Source: CAIQPS01 sp963721365
GTDB taxonomy: Bacteria > Actinomycetota > Thermoleophilia > RBG-16-64-13
DNA length: 64,000 nt
Assembly (NCBI GenBank): GCA_963721365.1
Contig: CAVRJE010000023.1
Span: 1 to 64,000, forward strand
Reading direction: 5' to 3'
Under the pieces are notes generated by a model. The model was not told the origin of the DNA and searched no databases. It saw only the letters and a list, made by a program, of their open reading frames with translations. The translations under genes and the position numbers were made by a program. This document shows positions 44,262 to 53,955 of this stretch, in pieces. Each line of letters starts with the position of its first letter. Position 1 is the stretch's first letter.

Positions 44262-45371
44262 GTGGCTCTAGGGCTCAACAAGGGCGGACCTCTGGCGCTC
44301 GATATCGGTGCGTCCACCGTCACCGCCATTCAGCTGGCGGGCAGCGGGAACCGGGTCAAGCTGCGGCGCTTCTACGAGGCCGCCCTTCCCGACGGTCTGG
44401 TAGTCGACGGCGAGATCGTCGATGCCGATCTGTTCGGCCGGGAGCTCAAGGGCTTCGTCCACCGCAACGGCCTCCGCGGGCGCGCTACTCAAGTAAGCGT
44501 GAGCAACCAGAAGGTCATCGTGCGGAATATCGACATGCCTGAGATGACCGAAGCCGAGTTGATAGGCGCTATCGAGTATCAGGCGCAGGACTACATACCG
44601 ATACCCGTAGAGGACGCAGTGCTCGACTTCCAGATCCTCGGACGGAGAACCGATCTCGACGGTCAACCCCGGCAGGAAGTGCTTCTGGTCGCTGCTCAGC
44701 GCACCATGGTGGAGACACTGCTCAGCTCGCTCAAACAAGCCGGACTGAAGGTCTCGGGGGTCGACGTCTCGAGCCTTGCTCTCGTGAGGGCGCTGGTGCC
44801 GGGCGCGTCGTTCCTGGCCGATCCGGCGCACGCCGGCGTCTGCCGGGGGCTGGTGGACGTCTCGTCCTCCGTCTCGACCCTGGTCGTCGCGGTCGATGAC
44901 GTCCTCAAGTTCACCCGGGTTATCAACTTCTCGAGCGACCGGTTCGCCCGGGTGATATCGGAGCAGCGGGGCGTCCCCTTCGAAGACGCTTCGGGGTTGG
45001 CCCAGACGGTTGGCCTGCCAGGCCCGCTCGCTCCCGAAGGAGATGTGTATTCGCCGGAGGTGGTAGCAGAGACCCAGCAGCAGGCGGGCAAGGCGGCCGC
45101 CGAGTTGGTGGACGAAATCAGGCGCTCCTTCGACTACTACCAGGGGCAGGAGGGCGCCACCCCGGTCAAGGAGCTTGTCCTCAGCGGGCGGGGCACGCTG
45201 GTCCGCAACCTCGACGCGCATCTGTCCGAGGCCCTCGAACTCCCCGTCGTGATCGGGAACCCTCTCAGTCGCGTGTCGAACAACTCATCCAGTCTGTCCG
45301 ATGACACGCTTGCCCTTATCGGCCCGTCACTCGCTGTAGCTATCGGCTTGGCGCTTCCCGAGGAAGGCTGA
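44262..45371 (+). CDS. pilM: Type IV pilus assembly protein PilM
   Basis: PilM is an actin-like cytoplasmic ATPase-fold protein linking the pilus inner-membrane complex. It shows the phosphate-binding LALDIGASTVTAIQLAGSG near 11, KVIVRNIDMPEMTEAELIGA near 84, EYQAQDYIPIPVEDAVLDFQ and the C-terminal LSGRGTLVRNLDAHLSEALE. The GTG start follows GAGGTGATGAG. pilN begins one base after its stop. Length 369 residues. Confidence 0.9.
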   Translation: MALGLNKGGPLALDIGASTVTAIQLAGSGNRVKLRRFYEAALPDGLVVDGEIVDADLFGRELKGFVHRNGLRGRATQVSVSNQKVIVRNIDMPEMTEAELIGAIEYQAQDYIPIPVEDAVLDFQILGRRTDLDGQPRQEVLLVAAQRTMVETLLSSLKQAGLKVSGVDVSSLALVRALVPGASFLADPAHAGVCRGLVDVSSSVSTLVVAVDDVLKFTRVINFSSDRFARVISEQRGVPFEDASGLAQTVGLPGPLAPEGDVYSPEVVAETQQQAGKAAAELVDEIRRSFDYYQGQEGATPVKELVLSGRGTLVRNLDAHLSEALELPVVIGNPLSRVSNNSSSLSDDTLALIGPSLAVAIGLALPEEG

Positions 45372-45372
45372 C

Positions 45373-46020
45373 ATGGCACGTCGCATAAACCTTGTTCCGC
45401 GTTCCGAACGGCCTCGCACCAGGACCGACTGGGGTCTGCTGGCCATGGTCGGGTTGTTCATCGTCGTCATCTTCGCTCTCGGGTTTGGCTACTACCTCTT
45501 CAGCAACGTGCTGGACGGGCGCAAGCAGGAACTGGCCGATCTTCAGCTACAGACGGCCTCTCTTGAGCTGCAAGTCGAGGCTTTGCAGCAATACGAACAG
45601 TTGGCCGCCCAAAGGGAGGACGTCCAGGCGGTGGTTCAGGGCATCTACTCGAACCGGACCCTCCTGTCCGACGTGCTCGACGCGGTAAGCCTCGTCGTGC
45701 CCGAGAACGCATGGTTCCAGAGCCTTCAGGTCTCGGCTGCGGATCCGGTGCCCGGTTCCGATGGCGCGGACGCCTCGGCGGGCCAAGACGGCAACATAAC
45801 CATACAGGGGCAGACGTACAGCTTCGAAGATGTATCCCGGCTTATCGTGCGCCTGCAACTCATCCCGTCGATCGCGGGCGTCGAGCTGACGTCGGCCAAC
45901 CAGGCTCGGGAGGCCGGGGACGCCCAGCTCGAGCTCAAAGGGTTCTCCATAGGCGCCTCCGTCCTGAATAAGGCGACGGCCAGTGCGCTGCCCCTGACCG
46001 AGGTGGAGGTGCCGAAATGA
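45373..46020 (+). CDS. pilN: Type IV pilus assembly protein PilN
   Basis: The short cytoplasmic N-terminus MARRINLVPRSERPR is the INLLP-type PilM-binding motif. It is followed by one transmembrane helix (residues about 21-43), a periplasmic coiled coil (RKQELADLQLQTASLELQVE) and a small ferredoxin-like domain. PilN binds PilM and PilO to form the inner-membrane alignment complex. The stop overlaps the pilO start. Confidence 0.88.
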   Translation: MARRINLVPRSERPRTRTDWGLLAMVGLFIVVIFALGFGYYLFSNVLDGRKQELADLQLQTASLELQVEALQQYEQLAAQREDVQAVVQGIYSNRTLLSDVLDAVSLVVPENAWFQSLQVSAADPVPGSDGADASAGQDGNITIQGQTYSFEDVSRLIVRLQLIPSIAGVELTSANQAREAGDAQLELKGFSIGASVLNKATASALPLTEVEVPK

Positions 46021-46676
46021 GCCGCAAGATGCGCTTGGCCCTTTCGGGGGTGGCGCTAGTCGTTGTCGTCGCGCTGGCGTGGTTCTTTCTCATCTCTCCG
46101 CTGCGCGCGGAGATAGCGACGACCGACAGCGCCATCGCGACGGAGTCCACCAAGATTGCGGCCGCGCAGGCCAAGCTGGCCCAGGCCGAGGTCACCCGCG
46201 AAGAAGGCAAGAAGAATCAGGCGCGGCTCCTCGAGTTGGCCAAGATGGTCCCCAACTCGAGCCAGGTGCCCAGTCTGCTTGTGCAGATTCAGGATCTCGC
46301 GGATCAGTCCGGCATCAAGTTCAAGTCGGTGAGCCCTGGGGACCCGGTGGAATCTGAAGGCTTCCAGATCATCCCGCTGTCGCTTGAATTCACGGGCAGC
46401 TACTTCGACCTGAGCGACTTTGCCTACCGGGCCGAGCAGTTGGTAGCCGCCCCGGGAAGGCTTCTCACCGTGAAGTCTATCCAGCTTCAACTGGGCGGGA
46501 CGACTGCGGACGGCAGCGGCGCACCGGCCAAGGCCAGCCCGGACCTTACTGTCTCCATGACTCTCTACGCCTTCTGCATGGACCAGGCGGCGGCGGCCCA
46601 GCCGGCAGCGGATGCGTCAACGACGCCCCCGCCTGGCAGCACGGACTCCGCGGCCACTACCCCGACCGCGAAATAG
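46017..46676 (+). CDS. pilO: Type IV pilus assembly protein PilO
   Basis: One N-terminal helix (residues about 8-28), a coiled coil (TKIAAAQAKLAQAEVTREEG) and a ferredoxin-like domain (SLLVQIQDLADQSGIKFKSV, IIPLSLEFTGSYFDLSDFAY) define PilO, which heterodimerises with PilN. The C-terminal tail is Pro/Ser/Thr-rich and probably extracytoplasmic and disordered. The ATG overlaps the pilN stop by 4 bases. Confidence 0.88.
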   Translation: MSRKMRLALSGVALVVVVALAWFFLISPLRAEIATTDSAIATESTKIAAAQAKLAQAEVTREEGKKNQARLLELAKMVPNSSQVPSLLVQIQDLADQSGIKFKSVSPGDPVESEGFQIIPLSLEFTGSYFDLSDFAYRAEQLVAAPGRLLTVKSIQLQLGGTTADGSGAPAKASPDLTVSMTLYAFCMDQAAAAQPAADASTTPPPGSTDSAATTPTAK

Positions 46677-46688
46677 GGGAGGAAGAGG

Positions 46689-47315
46689 ATGAAGCTGCAG
46701 ATACATCGACATCTTCTTACGGCAGTTGTCCTCGTAGGCGGGTCCGCACTGCTCCTTGCGGGTTGCATGGGATCGGGAGGCGCCGGCGCCACCACAAGCA
46801 GCCTACGGCAGGCCCAAGTGGCCACCACGGCGCAATCGGTCGCGGATGCGAGCCAGGAGTTTGTCGTGGTAGCCCCCGCAGATTCCTACTCCAGTTTCCA
46901 GAGCAAAGATCCATTCGTCCAGCAACAGGTCATGACGGAGACCACCCAGAACACGAGCCAGACCTCGGTCACCCCGCCTGCCTCTTCCACCACCACCACC
47001 ACGACCGCGGGCGGAGGGACTACCACCACGACCAGCTCTACCTCGACCACCAGCACGAGCAGCTCCACCACCTCGACCACCTCGTTCTACACCCATATGC
47101 TTCAGGTGCTGACGGTGGGTGTTGTTGACGACGCTCCTGCGGTAACCTTCCAGGTTGACAACAACGTCTACCAGAATCAGCGGATCGGGGATTCGGTCTC
47201 CACGAGTTGGGGCGACGTGAAGGTGGTCGGTATCAACACCGATACCAAGGTAGTGACCCTCCTTCACGACGGGCAAACCTTGAACCTGGCGGAGCACCAG
47301 ATCCTCTTCGAGTAG
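46689..47315 (+). CDS. PilP-like pilus lipoprotein with Thr-rich linker
   Basis: A lipoprotein signal with lipobox LLLAGC near residue 25 is followed by a PilP-like SSFQSKDPFVQQ near 75, a very Thr/Ser-rich linker (about 100-138) and a C-terminal beta domain: LTVGVVDDAPAVTFQVDNNV and a closing WGDVKVVGINTDTKVVTLL. This matches the PilP/GspC homology-region pattern, so the protein probably joins the PilMNO complex to an outer part. No secretin gene (pilQ) follows; aroC comes next. The ATG has GGGGAGGAAGAGG upstream. Confidence 0.7.
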   Translation: MKLQIHRHLLTAVVLVGGSALLLAGCMGSGGAGATTSSLRQAQVATTAQSVADASQEFVVVAPADSYSSFQSKDPFVQQQVMTETTQNTSQTSVTPPASSTTTTTTAGGGTTTTTSSTSTTSTSSSTTSTTSFYTHMLQVLTVGVVDDAPAVTFQVDNNVYQNQRIGDSVSTSWGDVKVVGINTDTKVVTLLHDGQTLNLAEHQILFE

Positions 47316-47386
47316 AGCCTCCACAGAGGCTCTACCGCCCGGGATCGACCACGCCCCGGGGACGCTGGGGGCCGAGGGAGCCGCTC

Positions 47387-48596
47387 ATGACCACGCTTCG
47401 GATGACGACCGCCGGCGAGTCCCACGGTCCGGCTGAGGTCTGCGTCCTCAGCGGCGTGCCGGCGGGGCTGCGGATCACCACAGAGGCTATCGATCAACGA
47501 ACTCGCCCGCCGTCAAGGCGGTTACGGGCGGGGGGGACGCATGGAGATCGAGACCGACCGGTGTCGGTTCCTCGCCGGCGTCAGGCATGGGTCGACGCTC
47601 GGAACCCCGATAGCCATCCTTGTTGAGAACCGCGACCACACGAATTGGCGTGATGTGATGTCGCCCGAGCCTTTGCCCGAAGGGCAAGAGCAGCCGGCGC
47701 CGCTGACGATTCCCCGTCCCGGCCACGCCGATCTCACCGGCATGGCCAAGTACGGCCACGACGACATTCGAAACGTGCTCGAGCGGGCGAGCGCCCGCGA
47801 GACGGTGGCCAGGGTCGCCGGGGGCGCCGTGTGCAAGAGACTGTTGGCCGAATTGGGGGTCACGGTCCGGGGGAGGGTCACCAGCATAGGCGCGGTAGCA
47901 ACGGAGGACCGCGCAGACCTGGCGCGCCCCGAGTCTATCGATTGGCAGGCCGTGGAGACGTCGCCGGTGGGCTGTGAAGATGCGGGGCTGTCACAAGAGA
48001 TGTGCGATGCCATCGACCAGGCCCGGAGCGCCGGGGAATCGCTTGGTGGCGTCTTGGAGGTTTGGTCCTGGGGGCTGTGCCCGGGCCTCGGCGGGTATGC
48101 TCGACCCGAGGACAGGCTCGACGGGGCGCTGCTCGGAGCTCTCGGGGCGATTCCCGCCATCAAAGGGGTGGAGATCGGTCACGGTTTCGCGAACGCAGCC
48201 CGCGCGGGGTCGCAGGTTCACGATCCCTTCGTCGTTCGACGCGCAGGTGGAGCGCGCTGGATAGGCCGGGCTGGGAACAACGCAGGCGGTATCGAGGGCG
48301 GGATGAGCACCGGCATGCCGCTGATCGTGCGAGCGGCCATGAAGCCGATCCCCACGCTCACTACGCCGCTCCCTTCGGTGGATGTTGCGACCATGGAGCC
48401 GGTGGACGCGCACGTGGAGCGCAGCGACGTGACCGCGGTACCGGCGGCCAGGGTGGTCGCGGAGGCCGTGGTGGCCTACGTGGTCGCGGGCGCGTACCTA
48501 GACAAGTTCGGTGGCGACAGCCTGCGCGACCTCGTGGATGCTGTGGCCGCCTATGAACGAAGGCTGGAGGAGAGAGGCCTATGGCGCCGCTCGTAG
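47387..48596 (+). CDS. aroC: Chorismate synthase, one frameshift
   Basis: AroC makes chorismate from 5-enolpyruvylshikimate-3-phosphate using reduced FMN. The N-terminal TTLRMTTAGESHGPAEVCVL is in one frame; after an extra base near 47498 the next frame resumes ELARRQGGYGRGGRMEIETD and continues with GVRHGSTLGTPIA, PRPGHADLTGMAKYGHDDIR, SARETVARVAGGA and GNNAGGIEGGMSTGMP. Repaired length is about 403 residues. ATG follows GAGGGAG. Heads the aroC-aroKB-aroQ cluster. Confidence 0.93.
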
Positions 48597-50212
48597 CTCT
48601 TGCCGGGTTCATGGGCAGCGGCAAGAGCTCCGTCGGCGCGCTGAGCGCCCGGCTGCTCGGCTGGCGCTTCCTCGATCTCGACGACGAGATCGCAAGGGGC
48701 GCGGGGATGACCATAGCCGAGTTCTTCGCGCTCCATGGCGAGCCGGCATTTCGCCAGCGGGAGGTCGAAGTGCTGAAGGAGCTTCTCTCGCGGTCGGAGC
48801 AGGATGCGGCCGCAGGTGAAGGGATGGTCCTCGCTCTCGGTGGCGGCACTCTTCAGGACGCGCAAGCGGCTCGGTTGCTGGAGGAGCGCGGCGGCGTGGT
48901 CTTCCTGGATATCGATCGCCGACAGGGCCTGGGAGCGGGCGCGAGGAGGCGCCAGGCCGCTCGCTCAGGACCGCGCCGCTTTCGGCGCTCTGCTGGCCGC
49001 CCGGCGCCCGAACTACGAGCGGACGGCGGACTGGATCGTGCCGGTAGGCGCTCGAAGTGCGGAAGAGATAGCCGGCGAGATCGCGGAAGTCGTACGGGCT
49101 ACGGGCCCGGAATGGCCCAACACCTGGGGTGTGCAGTTGGTATCCACTGAGCGGCGCTCGACTATCGTGGGCGGACAAGGATGTCTGGCCAGTCTCGAGA
49201 GGCTCGCGGCGGAAGCTTCGGCCGACGGAGCGCGCATGTTCGTCGTGACCGACTCGAACGTAGACCAGGCCTGGGGCGAGACCGTGCGAGGCCTCCTCGG
49301 GGCGCCCGCGCGGGGGGAACGGACGCTCGCGGTGGCTGCCGGGGAGCGGAGCAAGACCGTGGGTAGCCTCGAGCGCTGCTGGGAGTGGCTTGCTTCGCAG
49401 GGCGCCCGGCGCGACGATATCGTCGTGGCGCTCGGAGGCGGAGTGGTCGGCGACCTGGCCGGCTTTGCGGCCGCTACCTACCAGCGAGGGGTGGGGCTGT
49501 GGCAGATCCCCACCAGCCTGCTCGCTCAGGTCGACTCGAGCGTAGGGGGGAAGACCGCGGTCAATCTGGAGGCGGGCAAGAATCTCGCCGGGGCTTTCTA
49601 TCAGCCCGGGCTTGTGGTGGTCGACCCGGACACCCTGGCCACGCTGCCGCAGGCCGAGTTCACGAACGGCCTCGGTGAGGTCGTGAAGTACGGGCTCCTG
49701 TCCGGCGAGGCTTCTCTTTGGCGCGCTCGAGGAACAGCGCGGGACTTCTGAGGGAGCGGGACGCGGGCATGATGAGCGAGGTGGTCAAGACGTGCGTCCG
49801 CTACAAGGCGGCCGTCGTCGAGGAGGACGAACTGGACACCGGCAGGCGGGCCGTCCTCAATCTGGGGCACACCACAGCGCACGCACTCGAGGTCTGCCTC
49901 GGTTTCGGCCGCATTCGCCATGGGGAAGCCGTGGCGCTGGGCCTCCTGGTAGCTTTGGCGATCAGCGAGAGCCTTCTGGGCCTGGATCTGGAGGTGAGGC
50001 GGAGAACCGCCGCGCTGCTCGCGGACCTCGGGCTTCCTACCTCCCTCGACCTGCCCCCCGCAGGGACGATCCGCTCGGCGGCGGCCCGAGACAAGAAGGC
50101 GACGGCGGCTTCCAGCGGGTTCGTGGGGCTGCGCGCTCCGGGGGAACCGGTGTGGGGACTTGACCTGCCTGACGACCTGTTCGACCAGGCCTTGGGGGTG
50201 ATACGCGCATGA
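48581..50212 (+). CDS. aroKB: Shikimate kinase / 3-dehydroquinate synthase fusion (AroKB), frameshifted
   Basis: The first 170 residues are shikimate kinase: P-loop ALAGFMGSGKSSVGALSA, DLDDEIARGAG, FRQREVEVL and GGGTLQDAQAARLL, then, after an extra base near 48917, RARGGARPLAQDRAAFGALL. Without a stop the frame passes into dehydroquinate synthase: VVALGGGVVGDLAGFAAATY, RGVGLWQIPTSLLAQVDSSV, GGKTAVNLEAGKNLAGAFYQ, VKYGLL, then LNLGHTTAHALEVCLGF and HGEAVALGLLVA. Two more extra bases lie near 49718 and 49741. It catalyses two non-adjacent shikimate steps. Fused AroKB is known in Thermotoga and others. Confidence 0.88.
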
Positions 50213-50643
50213 GCCGTCTGGTGGTCGTACACGGCGCGAACCTCGACCTTCTCGGCGAACGCCCGGCCGTGCACTACGGCACGATCACGCTCCCAGAACT
50301 GGAGCGGATGGTCGCTGCCGCGGCGGAGCGCCTGGGCTGGGACTGCCTGTGCCTCCAGACAAACCATGAGGGCTGCTTCATCGAGTACCTGCACGAGCAC
50401 AGGCGAGCGGACGCGATGATCGTGAATCCAGGGGCGTGGACCCACTATAGCTATGCCATTCGGGATGCTCTCGAACTCGTCGCCTGCCCCGTCGCCGAAG
50501 TGCACCTTTCGGACATCTCCACCCGAGAGGAGTGGCGGCGCCATTCGGTCGTATCGCCGGTGGTGACGTTCACCGTCAGCGGAAAGGGCGCCGAAGGGTA
50601 TTTGGAGGCCGTACGCCGGTTGGTGGAGACGATCGGCGGGTAG
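50209..50643 (+). CDS. aroQ: 3-dehydroquinate dehydratase, type II
   Basis: The 144-residue type II enzyme dehydrates 3-dehydroquinate as a dodecamer. Motifs: VVVHGANLDLLGERPAVHYG near 5 (usual HGPNLNLLG with the active-site tyrosine), CLQTNHEGCFIEYLHE near 49, IVNPGAWTHYSYAIRDAL and AEVHLSDISTREEWRRHS. The ATG overlaps the aroKB stop, completing the three-gene shikimate unit. Confidence 0.95.
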   Translation: MSRLVVVHGANLDLLGERPAVHYGTITLPELERMVAAAAERLGWDCLCLQTNHEGCFIEYLHEHRRADAMIVNPGAWTHYSYAIRDALELVACPVAEVHLSDISTREEWRRHSVVSPVVTFTVSGKGAEGYLEAVRRLVETIGG

Positions 50644-50749
50644 TGTACAATTCAGGGTCGCATCCCGACCGGGATCCAGCGCCCCCCTGTGATGGGTGCG
50701 TCCCCGTTGAGGGCAGGTAACAGGCTATAGATCGTCGGAGGCCGGCAGA

Positions 50750-51307
50750 GTGATCTCGACCAACCAGTTCAAAGTAGGTATGACCATCAGGTTCGAGGGA
50801 GATATCTACCGCATCGCCGAGTATCAACATGTCAAGCCGGGCAAGGGCGGCGCTTTTGTCCGCACCAAGCTGCGCAACGTCTCTTCGGGCTCCCTCATCG
50901 ACCGCACGTTCCGTCCCGAGCAGAAGTTCGAGCAACTGCGGACGGAGAGCCGGCCTATGACCTACCTGTACGAGGAGCCCGATCAGGTGGTGTTCATGGA
51001 TGCGGAATCCTATGAGCAACTCGCGCTTCCCAAGAGCATCCTCGAGGGCCGGCTCGACCTGATGACGCTGAACATGCAGGTGGACGTCGTCTACATCGAC
51101 AGCGATCCGTTCGATGTCGAGCTTCCGACATTCGTCGATCTCAAGGTCACCGATACTGCCGCAGGAGTCCGGGGTGACACGGTGTCGGGAGGCTCGAAAG
51201 CCGCTACGCTCGAGAGCGGAGCGACGATCCAGGTGCCTCTCTTCATCGAACCCGGCGACGTTATCCGACTGGACACTCGTACCCGAGAGTACGTCACGAG
51301 GGCGTAA
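50750..51307 (+). CDS. efp: Elongation factor P
   Basis: The three-barrel 185-residue EF-P relieves ribosome stalling at polyproline. The loop VKPGKGGAFVRTKLRN carries the lysine that is modified in many bacteria. The C-terminal VPLFIEPGDVIRLDTRTREY is the signature region. The GTG start follows TCGGAGG at slightly long spacing. The preceding 106 bases hold no gene. Followed by asp23 and nusB. Confidence 0.95.
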   Translation: MISTNQFKVGMTIRFEGDIYRIAEYQHVKPGKGGAFVRTKLRNVSSGSLIDRTFRPEQKFEQLRTESRPMTYLYEEPDQVVFMDAESYEQLALPKSILEGRLDLMTLNMQVDVVYIDSDPFDVELPTFVDLKVTDTAAGVRGDTVSGGSKAATLESGATIQVPLFIEPGDVIRLDTRTREYVTRA

Positions 51308-51321
51308 GGAGGGCAGGCACT

Positions 51322-51624
51322 ATGACTCAGTATCTGATCGCGACGACGGTCCTGGAGACCATAGTCCGCGGCTCCCTTGCGAACGACGGGCGCCTGCGTG
51401 TCCACACTCCTCTGCCTCTCATGCGGACCCGTCCCGTCGAGATCGCCGTCGACGGGGGGCACTGTCACGTGTCGGTCCAACTCGATGCCCGGATGGGAGA
51501 GCAGCTTCCTTCGCTGGCCTCCAGCGTGCGCAGGATGATCTCGGACGCCTTGGGGTCGATGACCGGACTCCAGGTCACGGCCGTCGACGTCTCCTTTTGC
51601 GGCGTATTCCCTGCCGGCGTTTAG
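51322..51624 (+). CDS. Asp23/Gls24 family protein (short)
   Basis: A 100-residue protein with VLETIVRGSLANDGRLRVHT, VEIAVDGGHCHVSVQLDARM, SSVRRMISDALGSMTGLQVT and VDVSFCGVF, the strand-helix pattern of the Asp23/Gls24 envelope-stress family. Members associate with the membrane or cell envelope in Gram-positive bacteria, but the molecular role is unclear. Its position between efp and nusB is the conserved one in many Gram-positive genomes. GTAAGGAGG precedes the ATG. Confidence 0.75.
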   Translation: MTQYLIATTVLETIVRGSLANDGRLRVHTPLPLMRTRPVEIAVDGGHCHVSVQLDARMGEQLPSLASSVRRMISDALGSMTGLQVTAVDVSFCGVFPAGV

Positions 51625-51634
51625 CGCGCGTCGC

Positions 51635-52045
51635 ATGCCCACGGGTCGCAGAAGCGCGCGGCGCCAGGCGGTCTTCGTCCTATACCAACAGGACCTCCTT
51701 CACCTGGCCCCCGAGGACGCGCTGACGCGCGCAGGCTGGCGTGAGGTCGGGGAATACACGGATCGGCTCGTCCGTGGCGTGGGCGAGCACCGGATGGAAA
51801 TCGATGAAATCCTCGGCAACCACGTCGAGGGGTGGAGCCTGCAGCGGCTCGGGGTGCTCGAGCGGGCCATACTTCGGCTGGCGGCGTTCGAACTCCTGTG
51901 GGAACCTGAAGTGCCCCCGGCGGTCGTCATAGACGAGGCGGTGGAATCCGCCAAGCGCTTCTGCTCCGACGAAGCGGGGTCCCTGGTCAACGGGGTACTT
52001 GGGGGCCTGGCCAGGTCGGCGCGAGTGGAGGAGGCCGAGGCATGA
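51635..52045 (+). CDS. nusB: Transcription antitermination factor NusB
   Basis: The all-helical 136-residue NusB begins RRSARRQAVFVLYQQDLL and carries LERAILRLAAFELLWEPEVP, then VVIDEAVESAKRFCSDEAGS and LVNGVLGGLAR. It binds boxA of rRNA leaders with NusE (S10) to support rRNA antitermination. It ends overlapping the dxs start by 4 bases. Confidence 0.93.
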   Translation: MPTGRRSARRQAVFVLYQQDLLHLAPEDALTRAGWREVGEYTDRLVRGVGEHRMEIDEILGNHVEGWSLQRLGVLERAILRLAAFELLWEPEVPPAVVIDEAVESAKRFCSDEAGSLVNGVLGGLARSARVEEAEA

Positions 52046-53946
52046 CGGACGCGCCTGCGCGACTACTCGACCAGTTGAGCCTGCCCGAGGACCTGCGGAC
52101 CCTGGGTTCTGACTCTCTCCGTCTGCTCGCCGCGGAGATCCGCGAGGAGATAATCAAGACCATCTCCGAGAACGGCGGGCATCTTGGAGCCAGCCTGGGG
52201 GTCGTGGAGTTGGCCATTGCCCTCCACGCCGAGTTGAACACGCCCGAGGACGCCATCATCTGGGATGTGGGGCACCAGTCCTACGCCCATAAGCTGCTCA
52301 CCGGGCGGCTGGATTCGTTCGGCTCTATCCGCACCTACGGCGGGCTCTCGGGGTTCCCGTGCCGCGGCGAAAGCCCTTACGACGTGTACGGTACGGGCCA
52401 CAGCAGTAGTTCGGTGAGCGCAGCCGTGGGCATGGTTGCCGGCAAGCATCCGGGCAGGGTGGTGGCAGTCATCGGAGACGGGGCGCTCACTGGTGGTATC
52501 GCCTATGAGGCCCTCAACCACGCCGGGCATCTGGGGATACCCGTGCTGGTCATCCTGAACGACAACACCATGTCGATCGAGAAGAACGTGGGCGCGATGA
52601 GCGCCTACCTGTCCCGTCTGCGCACCGAGCCGACGCTCTACCGCTTCCGGCGGGACGTGGAGCGCCGGTTGCAGAGACTCCCCGGGTTGGGAGACCGAGT
52701 CGCCGCAGTCGGCGAGCAACTGAAGGACAGCATCAAGGCGGCCCTGGTTCCGGGGATGCTCTTCGAGGATCTCGGGTTCACCTACGTCGGCGTTATCGAC
52801 GGACACGACATCGAGGACCTCAGGGCAAGCATCCGGCGGTCGCTCGCCATCGACGGTCCGGTGCTGCTGCACTGCCGGACGATCAAGGGCAAGGGCTACC
52901 CGCCCGCCGAGCAGCAGCCCGGCCGCTATCACGGCACCCCGAGGTTCTCGGTCGAGACCGGGAAGAACCTCGACCCAGAAGGGCCTACCACTTTCACCCG
53001 GGCTTTTGGGGAGGCGGTGGTCGAACTGGCTCGCTCCGACGAGCGGGTGGTCGGCATCACCGCCGCTATGGCCACGGGGACCGGCCTGAATCTGCTGCGG
53101 GAGGCCTTGCCCGACCGGTTCTTCGATGTCGGCATAGCTGAGGCGCATGCCGTCGCCTTCGCGGCCGGACTTGCCATCACGGGCAAGCGGCCCATAGTCG
53201 CTATCTACTCGACTTTCTTGCAGCGGGCTTTCGATCAGGTGATACACGACGTCTGCCTGCAGGGGCTCCCGGTTGTGTTCGCGGTCGACCGGGCCGGCCT
53301 CGTGGGCGAGGACGGGCCGACTCACCATGGGGCCTTCGACCTGTCCTTCTTGCGGATCATCCCCGGGCTGACTGTTTTGGTGCCGAAGCACGAGGCCGAG
53401 CTACAACGCATGCTCGCGACCGCCCTAACTCTCGACGGGCCCTGCGTTATCCGCTATCCCCGCTCGGCCGGCATAGGTGCGCGGCTCGAGCGGCCGATCA
53501 TGCCGATGGGGCCGCCGTGGGTCGACGTGGTGCGGCGAGGAACGGACGTTCTCCTCCTGACGGTTGGACCGGCCACGCTGTGGGCGGAAGCCGCCGCCGC
53601 GTTGCTCTCGGCCAAGGGGATCGAGGCGACGGTCGCCGGGGTGCGGATGGTGCACCCGCTTGACGGCGACGCGATCCGACAACTCGTGACGGAGCATCCG
53701 GCCGTGGTGACGGTGGAAGACAATGCTCTCGCCGGTGGGTTCGGCTCGGCCATCCTGGAGTTCATGTCTGGCGAGGGGCTGTGCCGTCCGATAGCGCGTC
53801 TTGGCCTGCCCGACGCGTTCGTCTGCCAGGGCTCGCTCGACCTGCTGCGTCGCGACGTGGGCCTGACCCCGGACGCCATCGTCGAGACAGCCGAGCGGCT
53901 CGTCCGCGCTTCGGCGGCGGGCACTTCTGACACTTCCGCTTCGTAG
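52042..53946 (+). CDS. dxs: 1-deoxy-D-xylulose-5-phosphate synthase
   Basis: DXS condenses pyruvate and glyceraldehyde 3-phosphate with thiamine diphosphate, the first step of the MEP isoprenoid pathway. Motifs: NGGHLGASLGVVELAIALH near 47, WDVGHQSYAHKLLTG, GTGHSSSSVSAAVGM, the ThDP-binding GDGALTGGIAYEALNHAGHL and NDNTMSIEKNVGAMS, and the late VVTVEDNALAGGFGSAILEF. Length 634 residues, complete. It overlaps nusB, and tlyA begins 9 bases after. Confidence 0.95.
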   Translation: MTDAPARLLDQLSLPEDLRTLGSDSLRLLAAEIREEIIKTISENGGHLGASLGVVELAIALHAELNTPEDAIIWDVGHQSYAHKLLTGRLDSFGSIRTYGGLSGFPCRGESPYDVYGTGHSSSSVSAAVGMVAGKHPGRVVAVIGDGALTGGIAYEALNHAGHLGIPVLVILNDNTMSIEKNVGAMSAYLSRLRTEPTLYRFRRDVERRLQRLPGLGDRVAAVGEQLKDSIKAALVPGMLFEDLGFTYVGVIDGHDIEDLRASIRRSLAIDGPVLLHCRTIKGKGYPPAEQQPGRYHGTPRFSVETGKNLDPEGPTTFTRAFGEAVVELARSDERVVGITAAMATGTGLNLLREALPDRFFDVGIAEAHAVAFAAGLAITGKRPIVAIYSTFLQRAFDQVIHDVCLQGLPVVFAVDRAGLVGEDGPTHHGAFDLSFLRIIPGLTVLVPKHEAELQRMLATALTLDGPCVIRYPRSAGIGARLERPIMPMGPPWVDVVRRGTDVLLLTVGPATLWAEAAAALLSAKGIEATVAGVRMVHPLDGDAIRQLVTEHPAVVTVEDNALAGGFGSAILEFMSGEGLCRPIARLGLPDAFVCQGSLDLLRRDVGLTPDAIVETAERLVRASAAGTSDTSAS

Positions 53947-53955
53947 GCCGCCAGC

